Positions 33,413 through 45,155 of a stretch of 64,000 nucleotides of DNA are shown one piece after another. The notes under the pieces were generated by a model. It was not told where the DNA came from, ran no database searches, and saw nothing but the letters and a program-made list of their open reading frames with translations. Made by a program: the position numbers and the translations under genes. The number at the start of each line of letters is the position of its first letter. The first letter of the stretch is position 1. The stretch comes from Schistocephalus solidus (lineage: Eukaryota > Platyhelminthes > Cestoda > Diphyllobothriidea > Diphyllobothriidae): positions 1-64,000 of the forward strand of contig WEDG01011610.1 of NCBI GenBank assembly GCA_017591395.1, written 5' to 3'.

Positions 33413-34737
33413 TCCTTATTTCAAAGTATCGATAGTGCAGCTAGAATAATTGTTTGCATAAAGCAGATGTGCTGGAACGCATCGGTGCCACTATTTATAT
33501 TATGAGAACTTACTTAGAGCCTACTTTCCCATTGCAATGATTTAGGACTCGATGGGTACCGTATCAGGCAGAACGGAGCAGCAATAGAGAGTCAACGAGC
33601 AGGTAGCATCAATGCATGTTCAGAAATACTGCCCATTTTTACTGCTCATGAGAATTTCTTAAAATTTATCATCGAAACTACTACAAACTTGATATCCGAT
33701 TCATTCTTTTGAGTTTACTGTCACCTATCTAAGTCACAGGTTACACCGCATTGGGAGGTATCCCTGTAGTGGTTCAGAGGCTTCAGTGAACGTCCAAGAT
33801 GGGATCTCACGAGACATAAGTCGACTACTTGTCTACCGACACTTGTATGGCATCGATTTACTGTCAAGAGTCCAGTTTTTTAATTGAAGGTAATAAGTGC
33901 ACAACCTTTGCACCCAAATTATTTAGGCACAATTAATGTCGGTAACAGTCGTTCTTCCTGGTATGAATGGACTTATTCAGTAACTCCCTAGCCAAACATA
34001 TGAATAAGAAGAGCAATCCTTTTGTTCAGCTCCGGATTACATAAGTGAGCTTATCCGGTATTCCAAACCTTTGGACTCCCACCTAGCATTCCTAAAAACC
34101 CTCCTTACTTCGACCAGCTGCTTGAGGCATCGTTTGTAAGGCCATGAGATCGTGCGGAAGATGTTATTGGTGAAGCATTTGCAACGCAAGTACTTTCCGA
34201 TGTGCTGATCATCCGCAAATACCAACAAAACGGTTTTTACTGGCTTTGAACCAAAGTAGTTTACCATGTTAATTTATGTGATTCTTCCGGTGAATAAGAA
34301 ATATTTGCAAACTTATGTACCTAAACGCGCTAAAGTAATTATGCCGAAGTGTGAACTGATTCCTATATCACTTAATTGCCCACTTTTGAATTTATCTTTG
34401 TTTCATGAATAAATGGGGCTGTAAAATAGTGCCTCAACGACGTTGTTTTAGCTTGGGGAGTGGACATTAATTATGTTCTGTCCCTTTTATTAGACTGTAT
34501 CATACAACGTGTGATAGAATATGTTTAGTCAAAAAAGTTTTGGTCCTTATTTCTGTAGTTTCATTGAGGCTTATGTACACATGGGTTGCAACATTCTAGA
34601 GCAAGAAACCCATGTGGTTAATCGGGCAGTTCAGTCAATAAAATAATAAAAGGCTTGATTATATTTTACAAAATGCAAAACTGTCCTTTGGAAATGAATT
34701 TTAAATTGCTCAGAAAGTGTGGCTGTCCAATAGCTTT
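33412..34737. other. 3' flank of the unknown minus-strand gene
   Basis: Holds the probable 3' untranslated region of that gene just below 34737 and one short dispersed repeat. On the minus strand tttattgactgaac, with an ATTTTATTG context near 34640, and aataaaag-type A/T stretches could serve polyadenylation, but no site is certain. Confidence 0.35.
33752..33795. repeat. Short dispersed repeat, copy 2
   Basis: attgggaggtatccctgtag then ttcagaggcttc; companion of 22345-22400. Confidence 0.35.
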
Positions 34738-35183
34738 CAATCTTCCACACCAAATTCATACGGTGAACTGCTGATGTCAGCTAACTTTACTTGCTCCTTC
34801 ATCTTCGTGCTTGCAGCGTGTTGATTAGGCACTGAGTAGTGTGGAAGAATGGATCGAGCCGTCGAATAGACATTATAGACGCTGTCAGTCGCACCACCTT
34901 CTTGAACGATACACTGCCTGGGAGTGCGTTCATTGGGGAGATTGACAGGAAGAGGCAGGTCTACGGAAACGAAAGTGTTGGTTGAGGAAGTTGTATCGTT
35001 GTTGAGGTTGGTAATTTGTTCCAAGGACTGGACAGTGCGCGGAGTTTTCAGACTGCTGTTCAATTTCGTCGTAGGCATTTGAGAGCATAATGTGACTTCT
35101 GAGGCTCCTTTGCTAGCAGACGCATATCCGCAGCGCGGACAGGCTGCAGTTGACAACAACACCTGCACCTCGACATTCCTTGT
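34737..35183 (-). CDS. Unknown minus-strand gene, terminal exon
   Basis: Acceptor ctatttcttaaatccacag (AG at 35184-35185), phase 0, 148 codons and a stop. It starts TRNVEVQVLLSTAACPRCGY (a CPRC pair), continues Ser/Thr-rich with FVSVDLPLPVNLPNERTPRQ, and ends SSSPYEFGVED. The single CPRC pair has no second Cys pair nearby, so a zinc finger is not supported. Confidence 0.65.
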   Translation of the reverse strand, partial: TRNVEVQVLLSTAACPRCGYASASKGASEVTLCSQMPTTKLNSSLKTPRTVQSLEQITNLNNDTTSSTNTFVSVDLPLPVNLPNERTPRQCIVQEGGATDSVYNVYSTARSILPHYSVPNQHAASTKMKEQVKLADISSSPYEFGVED

Positions 35184-38100
35184 CTGTGGATTTAAGAAAT
35201 AGAACTATTTTAAAATCAGGATTTTGTATTTTATAAGGGCAACAGCTTACGCGGATTCGAATTCTGCCTACAATTTGTATTCGGGAGGTTAAGAAGTCGA
35301 ATTTTGAGGCCTACGTGAAAGAACGTCTGCCAAGATGCATAAAGGTGAAAAAGATCAAGCGTTCACTGTGCAAGATTAAATCGGAATACACTAAGGGGAT
35401 TATTAACTAACATCAGCAGTGAATGTAAAGCCATGTCCTATAAACGAAAGCTTAAATCCGCTCACCGAAAGTATTGATTTCAATTTAAGTAAATTGATTT
35501 CACTTGCCGCTGTTGATCCAAAAAAATACCATATTGGATGAACCTGTGTTTAAGTTGTAAATACTGGGCGTTCGATGGCCATCATTTAAGGTCAGAACGG
35601 CTCACTGGAAGAAATTAATTTTACAGGTGACAAATCAAATATTTTGGCCAATGGCCGACATTGTTACGAACCGTGTCCAACCAGATGATTAATTTCTGCT
35701 TCATTACACAACCAAAACTATATGAGTTCATAGTAAATGAAGCAATAAGTTATAACGAATGTTTTTCAATGAAGCCACAGACTTCTCCACGACACGTTTC
35801 ATGATCCGTCGAAAGTGCATTAAGCAAACCTTTAACATCTGTCGATCGTCTCCCGTCGGGACGCATAAACGTATGAGCTGGTACCTAGAAGTTTGATTGC
35901 TTTCGGTATTTGACCAAAGAGTCACCAACGACGTCACGTTCACATTATAATTTCATTGGTATAAAATCTGTCAAGTTGCAGTCATATTCTCTTTTGACGT
36001 TATACATTTCGTGATTAGTGGAGGGTATTGTGCTTTGCCTTCTGACTTAGTGCTAGTACACTTACTCCAGTTGTAGGAATCAGTATATATACAGTTATAG
36101 GACGATCCTATGGACTCCTTTCTATCAAGCCTGATTTCCAAAGTGATTATTGAACTGGCTGAACCCTTTCTTTCGAAATTTAGCAGCCAAAGCCCTAGGC
36201 TCATTTTACCGATTACATTTTGCCGTGATAAAATCAACTCGTGTTTAACACATAAAGAAACGAATGAAGTCGTTTGACCCGAATAGCCGTGTCAGGGTGG
36301 AAGCCAAACATCGAGGAACGTTTACACTCCACGCCCTTGTGCACTGGCGTGCAACTGGGATACTGCAAACTGCAATATTTATAAAATGCGCAAGGTCAAA
36401 TAAAGTTCTACACTTCGACATCTTAAAATGCAAGCGTTGTCCACTCTCGATTTTAAATAGTTGAAAGACATTGCAACACATGAACCGTAAAGTTTACCGA
36501 GCCAGTGCGCATTTAATCCATTTTATCAAATAACACAGGTACTATGAACAAAGAGTCTACCGACAAGGCGCAATAATTCATAAACCTGATGGCCATTCTC
36601 TATGTCAAAGAGTATCCAATGTTGTCTCTTGACTCCTAGAACTCATTAGGGGTGGTGCGGATCAAGCCGCAATTCATAACTGCCTGATGCAAACCAAGAA
36701 GACGGTGTTCCTTACGGAGTATAATGCAATAAGGGGAACGTCAAATACGTTTGAGGATCGGGTAAAATTGCTGTCCCGCATACAAAAGCAAAACTTGGAA
36801 TTTGGAAGTTAAACCTTCACTCTTGTTTTGCAGAACAACTTTGAAGCTTGTACATTATATCAACCTTTTAGAAGCCGCCATTTGAAGCCGAAGCAGGTAT
36901 TCTAGAGTAGTGGGTTACGAAGATTGATTTTAGAATCACTACTTAAATTACCATTTTCACAAGATGATTGATTTTAAATATCGATCATAAATTGCTTAAC
37001 AAATACCTCTGTCGAAAGTCAGGCAGTGGAGGCATAAGACTAAGCAGACAAAACAGAGGCTAAGGTAAAAGTTGACATCGAAGGTGATTTTGATATCGAC
37101 CAGACATTTTTCAAGAACTTTGGGTGAATAAAGAAAAACAAAATGTAACAGTTCAAATTTTGTTAGCTTGTCAAATCTTGTATACGTCTATCTTCTTTTA
37201 TGCTCTAAACCAAGTTCTCTGAAGCGATAACAAACGTGCGTCCTCATACTTACCTGAAGAAAAACTGTCAATACCGCAAAACCATTTGCTTGCTTTGGAA
37301 ATTTCCAGGGGTAAAACATGCCTTATTATGTAAAAACTAGGTTTTCATAATAAGAAATTAAAATGCTCTGCTACAGGTTCAACTTCGCTGTCTCAAGTCT
37401 GCAGAAGATAATAATTTAACATCCAAATAAGTTGGCCCAGACATAAGTGTGTATTTTCAGAGGCCTGGCTAATTTTTCTTTCCTTAGGCAATTGTGGATG
37501 ACTGAAGGAACCATCTATGGGGGAAGGGTATGGGAAACGACGCGGTTTCAATAACCGAAAAGTGCTTATATGAAGGGAGATGAAGGTCAAGTATCGTGAC
37601 CCTGCTGAGGGAGCAAGGTGTCGTTCACAGTCTCATCGCAGGTTTAGCGTTGAGAGAGGTCACGTGAAATGTCACATGTGCTGGCAAGCTATTTCGTGAG
37701 TGATTTTTCTTTTAAGAAGACTACGTAGAGAAATATTAGCTTGGGTTTCATCCTTAGCAAAGTACAGATCGTGCGTCTGGGGCCTCCGGAACGGTAAGTC
37801 CACATATGGACATGCCTTTCTTGTGATGGATTTTTAATTAAAGTAGTTCTAATGGGTCTAAAATACCATTGTCTTCACATGATACTTTACTTACTACCGT
37901 TTTTTCTGTCCAGTTGGATATTCACTTAAGATTACAAAAATTAGCCCCGAAATGCAAAATCAAAACTGAGTATGTCACATGAGCTCTTAAATGGCATTAT
38001 TTTTTAATTCGACTAATTCGACAAAACAATCAAATTAACTAAGAATGTCTACTTCGATGGACTTGAAGAGATAAACTGAAATTATGAAACAGTGAAATAA

Positions 38101-41100
38101 AGACGTATGACAAGATGATGTAAAAAATACTTCGTTGATTTCGAAAGCTGCATTTATGCTGACATACTTGAGTAAAGTGACAGCATAGCAGGAAATAAAG
38201 TGAACACGCGGACCATCAAACTATAATTTACCAAGTTTTACAAAGCCCCAAATGAACGATAAATGCAGTGAACAAGGATTAAATAGTCTCATGGCATCTG
38301 CCAACTGGCGTTTCACAAAATTCATTTGCCGGTGTGCTGTATACTCAACGTAAATACCTTATCTATCCTGCAATTACTATATGGCTGGCTATATGGCATA
38401 AGTCAATCACGAGCCACAACGCGTTTCCACCCATAAATGGCGCACGAGGGTAGTATTTAAAAAAACTCATGATTTCACTTGGACGTTATCTCTTGCTTCA
38501 AACAGCCAACATCATAGCACTTTTCTGAGGAAGACGTCGTAACATCAGGCAACCAAACCAATCGATTTTTGGTATTCAGTTGCCAAAACACTAGAAATTA
38601 CAAAAGGCTACTCATAAAAGTTGCATGGATCCCACAGTCGGTTTTGCTCATCTTAATTTCTTGAAGTCGACTTTGTTTGTGGATCATTCCAGAAACAATG
38701 GAACAGGAAAAAACTTCAACAGAAAAAAACAATACAGTCTTTTGAGTAAAATTATCAAAAGAATTCTATACGTTGTTCAGCTAGCGGACCTTAAACCTAA
38801 GAAGGCAGTTCATTATGCTTACATGTTTTTTGAAAGAAACTTGAATTGCTTTGTCGTTGTTGTTGTTGTTGTAAAACCTGGGGATTGGCATTTTTCGTGA
38901 ACATACTGGCGGAATATCTTGCCAGCATTCCTTTTCCAATTCTTTTGTTTGTTGATAGTTGGAGGTTGATAGTGTTGAATTAGGCGTACTTTGCTCCTTT
39001 GTATATGATCCTTCGGGCTGTAAAGGTTTCCCTTTTGGTGTGGAGTGCTTCGGAGCGAAAGGTGAGACCCACTCTTCTGTAAAGACCTCTAAGAGTGAAT
39101 CAGTCGATTCCGGTCGATCTGACTGACAGTCGCGCTCCTGTTCATAATGCGACACCAAACTGCTCCCATGGACCTCACGTAGATTTAATTTTTGACTGTT
39201 GTCTATAGTATGATTCATCGAAGGACATCCTGTGAACAATCTGGCTAACTGACTTGAGTTTCCTAGGCGGTTTTCATGATCTTGGTCATCTGAGTGAAGG
39301 TAATTCGGGGGTAACGCTCGTGAAAACATTGGCTTTGGTTGGCTTGATGTTGCCCTATAAAAATCAAAGCGGTTTGACGCAAACTAATGGGGGTTATAAA
39401 TATGAATTAGTGGTCATTGAAAGTTGCAAACAAGCACGACTACTATATGGTTGCAAAATAGAGAATTTGGAAAAGCTGCAGTTCAAAGGAACACTCTACA
39501 TCAGTTATTTACACGACTGTCTAACTTACGGGCGTAAACTAGACGTCAGCACCTGCTTACAATTAATACAATGCGGTATAGTTCACCCGTTGATCTGAAG
39601 ACCAACAGCCGCATTTTTGTTCAACGTGCTGATGGAAACCTGATCCCTAATGTAGACAGTGGATAGTAAGGCTAACGGAAGTTTGCAATTCCAAGCAAGA
39701 AATAACCTTATAATTGGGTTTGTGTTCACAAAAAAAACTTTGGACTCGATCTTTGCACTATGGGACCCATGTCTGTTCTTCATTTAGTGAGTCCAGAAAG
39801 AAAATTTATTTTAAACGTTCTTGAGTTGGATTTTGTTATGAATCATCCGTGAATGATAGTCTGAAATATTTCTTATCACTGAACATTTTCCAAAATGCTT
39901 TAGGCAGATCACCCGTTATGGATGACATGGTGAGTGGTCCAAAAATAAAATGTATCGAACTCTGACAGTATCATTAACTACCTCTGAACCTGGCTTCGTT
40001 CGTACCCATACAGCATTAGTTTACAAACTGAAAATATCATGCCTGTTTTGTTTGTGAGTTACGCATAATCAGAAACTAGACTGCAAAAAAAGCAAATTAC
40101 TATACACAGAAGTTATAAAGTGGCTGCTCAATTTCGGCCCATATCGCATTCCCTTATAAAATTTTTTGATGTTTCTGAAAATTTGAGGCTGTGATGTTTT
40201 GAATTTCCGTTGCTCTTATTACTGCATTCAGATTATTTTGGATTTAACCATCTAAATTTTTGAAAAAAAAGAAGAAAAAGGATCTGATTTTCTGAGACCA
40301 ACGGGCTTCTGTACTTTTCTTTCACCTGGATTACTCGAAACTAAAAATCAACTTTGCAGTCCTTTGCCATAGGTTGATTTAATCTTTTTTGTGTTTTGTG
40401 TCCTTTTCAAGACAAATATACATTAGTGTGCATAGGTGATGAAAAAGAAGTATCCTCATAGGAAACATTCTGTATACAGATAAAATTTAGATTGTGCCTA
40501 AAATGTGAATTCATCGCGGATACGCAGCAGTTTATTTCGCTATCTACACCCTACTGAGCAAAAATCTCACTGAGGGACTTCGCTATAACAACAAATGAAG
40601 ATTTCTGATGAACTTTTGAATGACCGTCGGTTTATATTCCGTTTGCGCCAGTGGTGATATACAATTAAAGAAATTATTAGAAGATTATGGCAGGAATTAT
40701 AGAAATATTGTATATATGCAAGCATACAAAAGGAGTTTGGTCGATGTTTCCCATACTTCGTCTTAGGCGAGTGTTTGGTAGTTTTACGTGCCTTAATTCA
40801 AAGTCATGGAACCATCTACTTTATAACGTCATTTTAACTGTGTCCACTTGAAAAGAATTTAGTATACACAGAAAAATTGTGGTCTTCATAACGGAAGCTG
40901 AATGAAAACCTTTCACTCACAAAATCAGTAGCGAGCTGCATGTAGATAGAAATGTACGGTCAGCAAAACATGCCTAAGCTTCTCATACCTAGTTCAACGT
41001 ATATATAACTTCATAGAACTCCTCTTTACGTTGTAGCTATATAAAATGAGAGGATTTACCAGAGGTATATCCAGCTGCAGACCACCTTAAATTTCAAGAC

Positions 41101-44100
41101 ACCATAGGGCTAAATATACAACTGAGGTTCGGTTTTGCCTATATGGTGACCGTGCCATCGAATATTAAAACGTTGGTGGGCAGTTTAACTCACGGTGGTA
41201 CACGAAGAAACTACAGTCTCCATGTTGATAAATAACAAAAAATTGGCTAAAACTTACCTTCCAGTGAAAACACTGAAAGATTTTAATTGGCTCTCCATGA
41301 CTATGGAGGGTATGGGGCAGCCAGTTAGGGAACACGCCTTATACGAGTCGAATATCGCATCCTATGCCTCGGACAGATGTTAACTTCTCCACACAGCCTT
41401 TACTTATGACTAACTACATCAGTTACTCCCCAAAGGTAGGTCCTGCCAAGTGGCCAAATCCCAGTAGCCTTTGCAACCGGTGGGCTAATCCAGATGAGTG
41501 CCACCGGAGTTGTATCACCACTCCCGGTGGTTCTGCCCCCTTGCCCTTCCACGCCCACCTTCACTTTTTAAAAATTTTCTATTGAATTTATGCCACGAAA
41601 TATCGTAATCTTTCCAGGTTAACTCGGGCCGTTCTACCACTAAGCAAAACGATGACTCCTATTGGAGTCTGGCAGTCATCTGGGATGTGTAAGCAGTCTA
41701 TTTAAGTTTAACACTGCTTAAACCTTGCGGGGAAGGGGTATAGAGCATAACCTAAACAAATCCTGGGATAACGTAATCTGCAATTTGAGGGTGGCACAAA
41801 GATTTCTAATTTCCTGGAAAAACAAAATAAGAACTCAAACTGGCTTCCCATCGTCTTTGACTTACTCAACAGTCTGCTAGTGTTAATCTGCTCAGTCTTA
41901 CAACCTGGAATTTTCGTTATTTTTAGACGATCTGCAGAGAAATTGGCTGGAACTGAGGACTTCACTGATCACCAGAGAACTGGCGTGCCATAAAATGTAG
42001 ATTGCTTCACTGAAAGAGACCGGATTCTCCAAAAAGGGTCAGTTGGTGGAAGTGAGCGCCAGCTACAGTTTCTTCTGTCTCCACTGCCCCAAGACAAAGC
42101 GACACGACCCTAATACTACTCTTAAACTTAAACTTAAACGTAAAAATTAGCACATCGATGACATTCAGTGAAGTTACGGCAAATTTGGTTATACTACGTG
42201 CGGTTCCTATTTCGGAGTCCTATCCTACCACTTGTTCTGCAACTTCTGCTCCATAGGGCATCTATGGCATGTGAGATCCGAGCACCAACCCCCTTTGTTT
42301 GAAAAAATGGTGCGTTGAGCGGGGGAGCAGTTCGTGCATGGCAGGCATAGTTAGGCCATTTTGCTCAGTTAGTTGATTTCACCTCTCTTCGGCATCAGTT
42401 GTTTTACCGCTTCCAGCAATCGACTGGCCACGAAAGAGGAAGGAGTGAGGCCAATTCTAGGGGCTGCACATATGCACTCCACAGTATAATAAATCTGACG
42501 AGCTAAACGTCGTGGGTTAGTAGGTTGTCGGCTGGCTCTGAAAATTCGACCTCCCAGTCAGCGCACTGCGTGCGCATGTGGATTGACTGACGGGCGGATT
42601 GATAGTCGAACTCAATGGCTCCTTCTGCGCTATGCTCACACGCCTGAGCTCGAGCCATTCAACCCTTTCCGTGAAAACTCGCCATGTGATCAAGAGCCCA
42701 GGAAGTTTGCGGAAAACCTAGAAGGGGTGTTAAGGTTTGTCCAGTTGCAAGTTTATAAAATACTCGAGACAGAATAGCAGTAAAAGCATACCTTAAGAAC
42801 TCTGCATCGTTAAAACTCTGGGGAGCACCAGGAAAATGACGAGGTCTAGCGCAGTTATAATAGTCAAAATCCGGTGGTGTAATTGTTTGCATTCTGAAAA
42901 ATTGTTCTCCAGTTGAGAGCGACAGGACCGATTTCTTGGAACATCAATGTTTTCTTCACAAAAACAATTGTTCTCTTTACCGTTGATATTCTGAGATTGA
43001 AACAGAAAATGCTTTCGATCCAGGAGGTTTGAATCCTGAAATACATAGGATGCGTACTGTGTATCATTGGTCTGAGAAAACAGATATTCACAAAACTGGT
43101 AAAAATTCTGGAAAAAAGTGAAATTTTGGCATGAGCTGTGCCATATAGTTAAAGTCCGTCACAGTCCTCTTTAGTTCACTGATCCGTTTGCCTCAATTTA
43201 GAGTAGAAAAACAAGGATGTTTATGAGTCACCTGAAGGATGTTAATATTTACCTGAAAAAGCTTCCTTCGCTTAGAAAAAAAATATTGCCAATTTTCTAA
43301 CTGTGCTGTTCATTTATTCGGCCAAAAGACGATTGGATGAGCGCAGGGACGTTGACTTGCACGAAATTTTGTAGATAATGATGACAGACTTTCGCAGCAT
43401 ATAACGCACGCTTTTTTCTTCTCCCACCTGACCCGGTTGCATAAAAAACACAAAGTTTGGAGACAGGAGACGGCACAGGTGGTCGGAGCGGCTGGGGCAC
43501 GCATCTGAGCATGCCACCACACCTCCTATGTGTGCCGTTTGTAATGTGTGCGCATCCTCAATACCTTATGTTGTACTCTTATCTAGTCCCAGTATTGACC
43601 TTTTAGGCACAAAGCAACCTATAAAAGTGCAAAAACATAAGCGAAATGATTGCTGTAGGTTGTGTTCTCAAATATTTCCTCATTGCAGCTTCTGGCATGG
43701 CTTCGTGGGGATAATCATGTCACTTGTGCATTCGCTGTTTTTTCATATTGTTATGAGTCGAGGTATTTACTATAGAATAAACCCGTGACAGAGTTATAGT
43801 GAGGATTTAGGTCATATTACAAAACAGCGGATTTCGTAAAAGTCCTGTTCGCGTTTAGTATAGGGATCTTTCTATATTTATCACGGGCTTCATTGGGCAT
43901 TCCAAGAGAGGGAAGGATAAAAGACAAGCATTGAAAACAGCACGTCATCTGTCCCACAGACAAAAAGAGCAAGCATTAACTACAGAAATCATTACTGCGA
44001 ACCAAGACTTTTCAAACTAAGTAGTTAATGCTCATGTTGAGCAAAAGTGAAGTATTTTTGCGTCCACATTTTTTTTGGAAGCTTCCCGATCGAGCGTATA

Positions 44101-45155
44101 TATATAAAGTCAATATTATAAAAAGTACGGAAGGATCATTCACCCAAGGTTACAGATAAAATACTGGAATGGGGTCGAGCATACCTTAATTTATTTTTGT
44201 ACTAAACATGTTCAAGGCTTAAAAATGCCTTCACAACAAACGGATGGGAAACGGATTAGGTCAAAGTAGTAAAATTCAGAGTCAAGTACTGCGTCTTACG
44301 TAGGAATCTGCGGGTATCGATGAAGAGCTTGATAGTTTCATCCAATTTTCTGAGGAACACGTAGGCAAACAGCATGCCGGATGGGTTCGAATATCACATT
44401 TGAAATCTTTAGTTGGTGCAAAACTTGTAAATGGGGCGTGCTGCCACCATTTACAGCCAAAGAGTGATGGAAACGTATTGCAAGCATGGGAACAATCTCC
44501 TTCCTCCCTGTAAATGCTTTTGGCATTTGGGTCTGCAAATTCATCTCTGTACTGGACAAGGTCTGTCCTACTCTTATGGGTTAGGTCGGCTGATGAAACA
44601 GCATTCGGAAAAGACCTGGTGCTTCTCCATGGACGATAAGGACGCTCCGATTGCGAAAATCCTCCCTCATACGCACGTTTTTCCCTAAAATGTTCCAAAG
44701 CCTCTTATAACAAAAACTGAAGCTTGTATTTGCGGAGGTCATTTCAGGACGCCTCAGTAATGTAATAAAGCAGATGCATTCATGGCGTCGTGAACTTCCG
44801 GTTGTCATTGAAACTAAGAAGAGACAGGTCAAAAGCCTGGACCATCGTTTAACGTAACCAAGATTCAAAACATTAACAGTTTTGAACTGGCGCTATTTAG
44901 TACCTTACCTCTGATATAATATTTTACGCCCTCACATCAAATATATTGTAATGATTGGTGATCTTAGTAAAAAATATTGTTAATCTGTTTTCGATCAAGG
45001 ACTCACACATGACACGCGATTTAGTCTACAAATACTGTTTATTATTGCCTTTTTGTGTGAATTAGAAAACGAAGGCAAACAGAGAAATGGTTTCAATGAA
45101 TGATCTGTCGCTAAATTCTCACATAAAGACGTACACTGGACCCTGTGGTTTACAA
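34737..45155 (-). CDS. Unrecognised multi-exon protein gene (5' end not found)
   Basis: Six exons read 45155-45007, 44701-44300, 43071-42981, 42906-42792, 39354-38823 and 35183-34737. Every junction is GT-AG and in phase, giving 577 visible residues before the stop. Donors include GTGAGT, GTAAGA, GTAAAG, GTATGC and GTAAGC. The protein is hydrophilic and probably largely disordered: Cys-containing first exons, a Ser run, then a Glu/Ser/Pro-rich part with an Asn run. A short beta-like stretch with KAIQVSFKKH and TRNVEVQVLLS spans the last junction, and the C-terminus is Ser/Thr-rich, ending YEFGVED. I do not recognise the family. The evidence is splice-site and phase agreement plus protein-like composition, not homology. 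The first visible exon starts with the last two bases of a split codon, so at least one upstream exon is missing. The 44300/43071 junction could hide a further exon near 43.3-43.5 kb. Confidence 0.62.
38823..39354 (-). CDS. Unknown minus-strand gene, large exon with Asn run
   Basis: Acceptor ctttgatttttatag (AG at 39355-39356) and donor GTAAGC at 38822. There are 177 codons after one joining base. The product is hydrophilic, rich in Ser, Glu, Pro and Gln, with MFSRALPPNYLHSDDQDHE early and PPVCSRKMPIPRFY late. A run of five Asn is encoded by an (AAC)n microsatellite at 38856-38872 (GTT on the plus strand), so the repeat is probably length-variable within coding sequence. The exon ends in phase 0, which fits the terminal exon. 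Confidence 0.68.
42121..42146 (+). repeat. Short TTAAAC tandem repeat
   Basis: About four units of cttaaa: cttaaacttaaacttaaa followed by a variant unit. Confidence 0.7.
42792..42906 (-). CDS. Unknown minus-strand gene, small exon after an 74-nt intron
   Basis: Acceptor gtcgctctcaactggag (AG at 42907-42908) and donor GTATGC at 42791. It encodes QFFRMQTITPPDFDYYNCAR and ends ..NDAEFL plus AG, completed to Arg by the G that opens the 39354 exon. A competing AG 13 bases downstream would break the phase with the preceding exon. The intron of only 74 bases is normal for flatworm small introns (general knowledge). Confidence 0.62.
42981..43071 (-). CDS. Unknown minus-strand gene, small exon
   Basis: Acceptor tatctgttttctcag (AG at 43072-43073) and donor GTAAAG at 42980. 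Thirty codons starting TNDTQYASYVFQD and ending ..FQSQNIN, plus one base. That base joins the AA of the next exon to make a Glu codon, giving the continuous reading SQNINEQFFRMQ. Confidence 0.6.
43297..43522 (-). other. Possible exon, three frames open, CxxC pairs in one
   Basis: All three minus-strand frames stay open over roughly 200 bases, which is unusual for this AT-rich locus. One frame reads TLCFLCNRVRW, then six residues to ACVIC, then KFRASQRPCAHPIVFWP before TGA. The spacing C-x2-C-x10-C-x2-C and the K-F-R..P..H-P-I tail recall the FYVE-like finger of Spire actin nucleators. However, two expected cysteines are missing and no good splice sites bound the frame. It lies in the intron between exons 44300 and 43071 of the unknown gene, so it could be an alternative exon of it or a decayed finger. 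Confidence 0.25.
44300..44701 (-). CDS. Unknown minus-strand gene, second visible exon
   Basis: 134 codons, phase 0 to 0, from a weak acceptor (ttttgttataagag) to donor GTAAGA at 44299. It begins ALEHFREKRAYEGG, has a middle part with DLVQYRDEFADPNAKSIYRE, a Cys-containing stretch, and ends WMKLSSSSSIPADSY. The acceptor AG follows an upstream in-frame TAA, so the exon cannot extend further 5' in this frame. Two other frames are partly open here but give less protein-like composition. Confidence 0.55.
45007..45155 (-). CDS. Unknown minus-strand gene, first visible exon
   Basis: Acceptor ttgctattcgcag (AG at 45156-45157) and donor GTGAGT starting at 45006. It opens with the last two bases of a codon, then 49 codons containing five cysteines, ending ..NRVSC in phase 0. 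No domain is recognised. Confidence 0.45.

Noticed and set aside
34737..35183. Zinc-finger call from the CPRC pair in the terminal exon
   Set aside because: There is no second Cys/His pair at suitable spacing.
35971..36481. Several minus-strand open frames between the last two exons of the unknown gene
   Set aside because: Composition partly protein-like but no matching acceptor and donor pair of phase 0 to 0 was found, so they were not added as an exon.
39254..39598. 114-codon plus-strand open frame
   Set aside because: Its start overlaps antisense the well-supported minus-strand exon at 38823-39354, and the rest lacks motifs.
41708..41965. 85-codon minus-strand frame with a perfect GTAAGT inside
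   Set aside because: A 52-base intron to a nearby ttccag acceptor gives an immediate stop in the joined phase, and the exon does not fit between 42792 and 39354.
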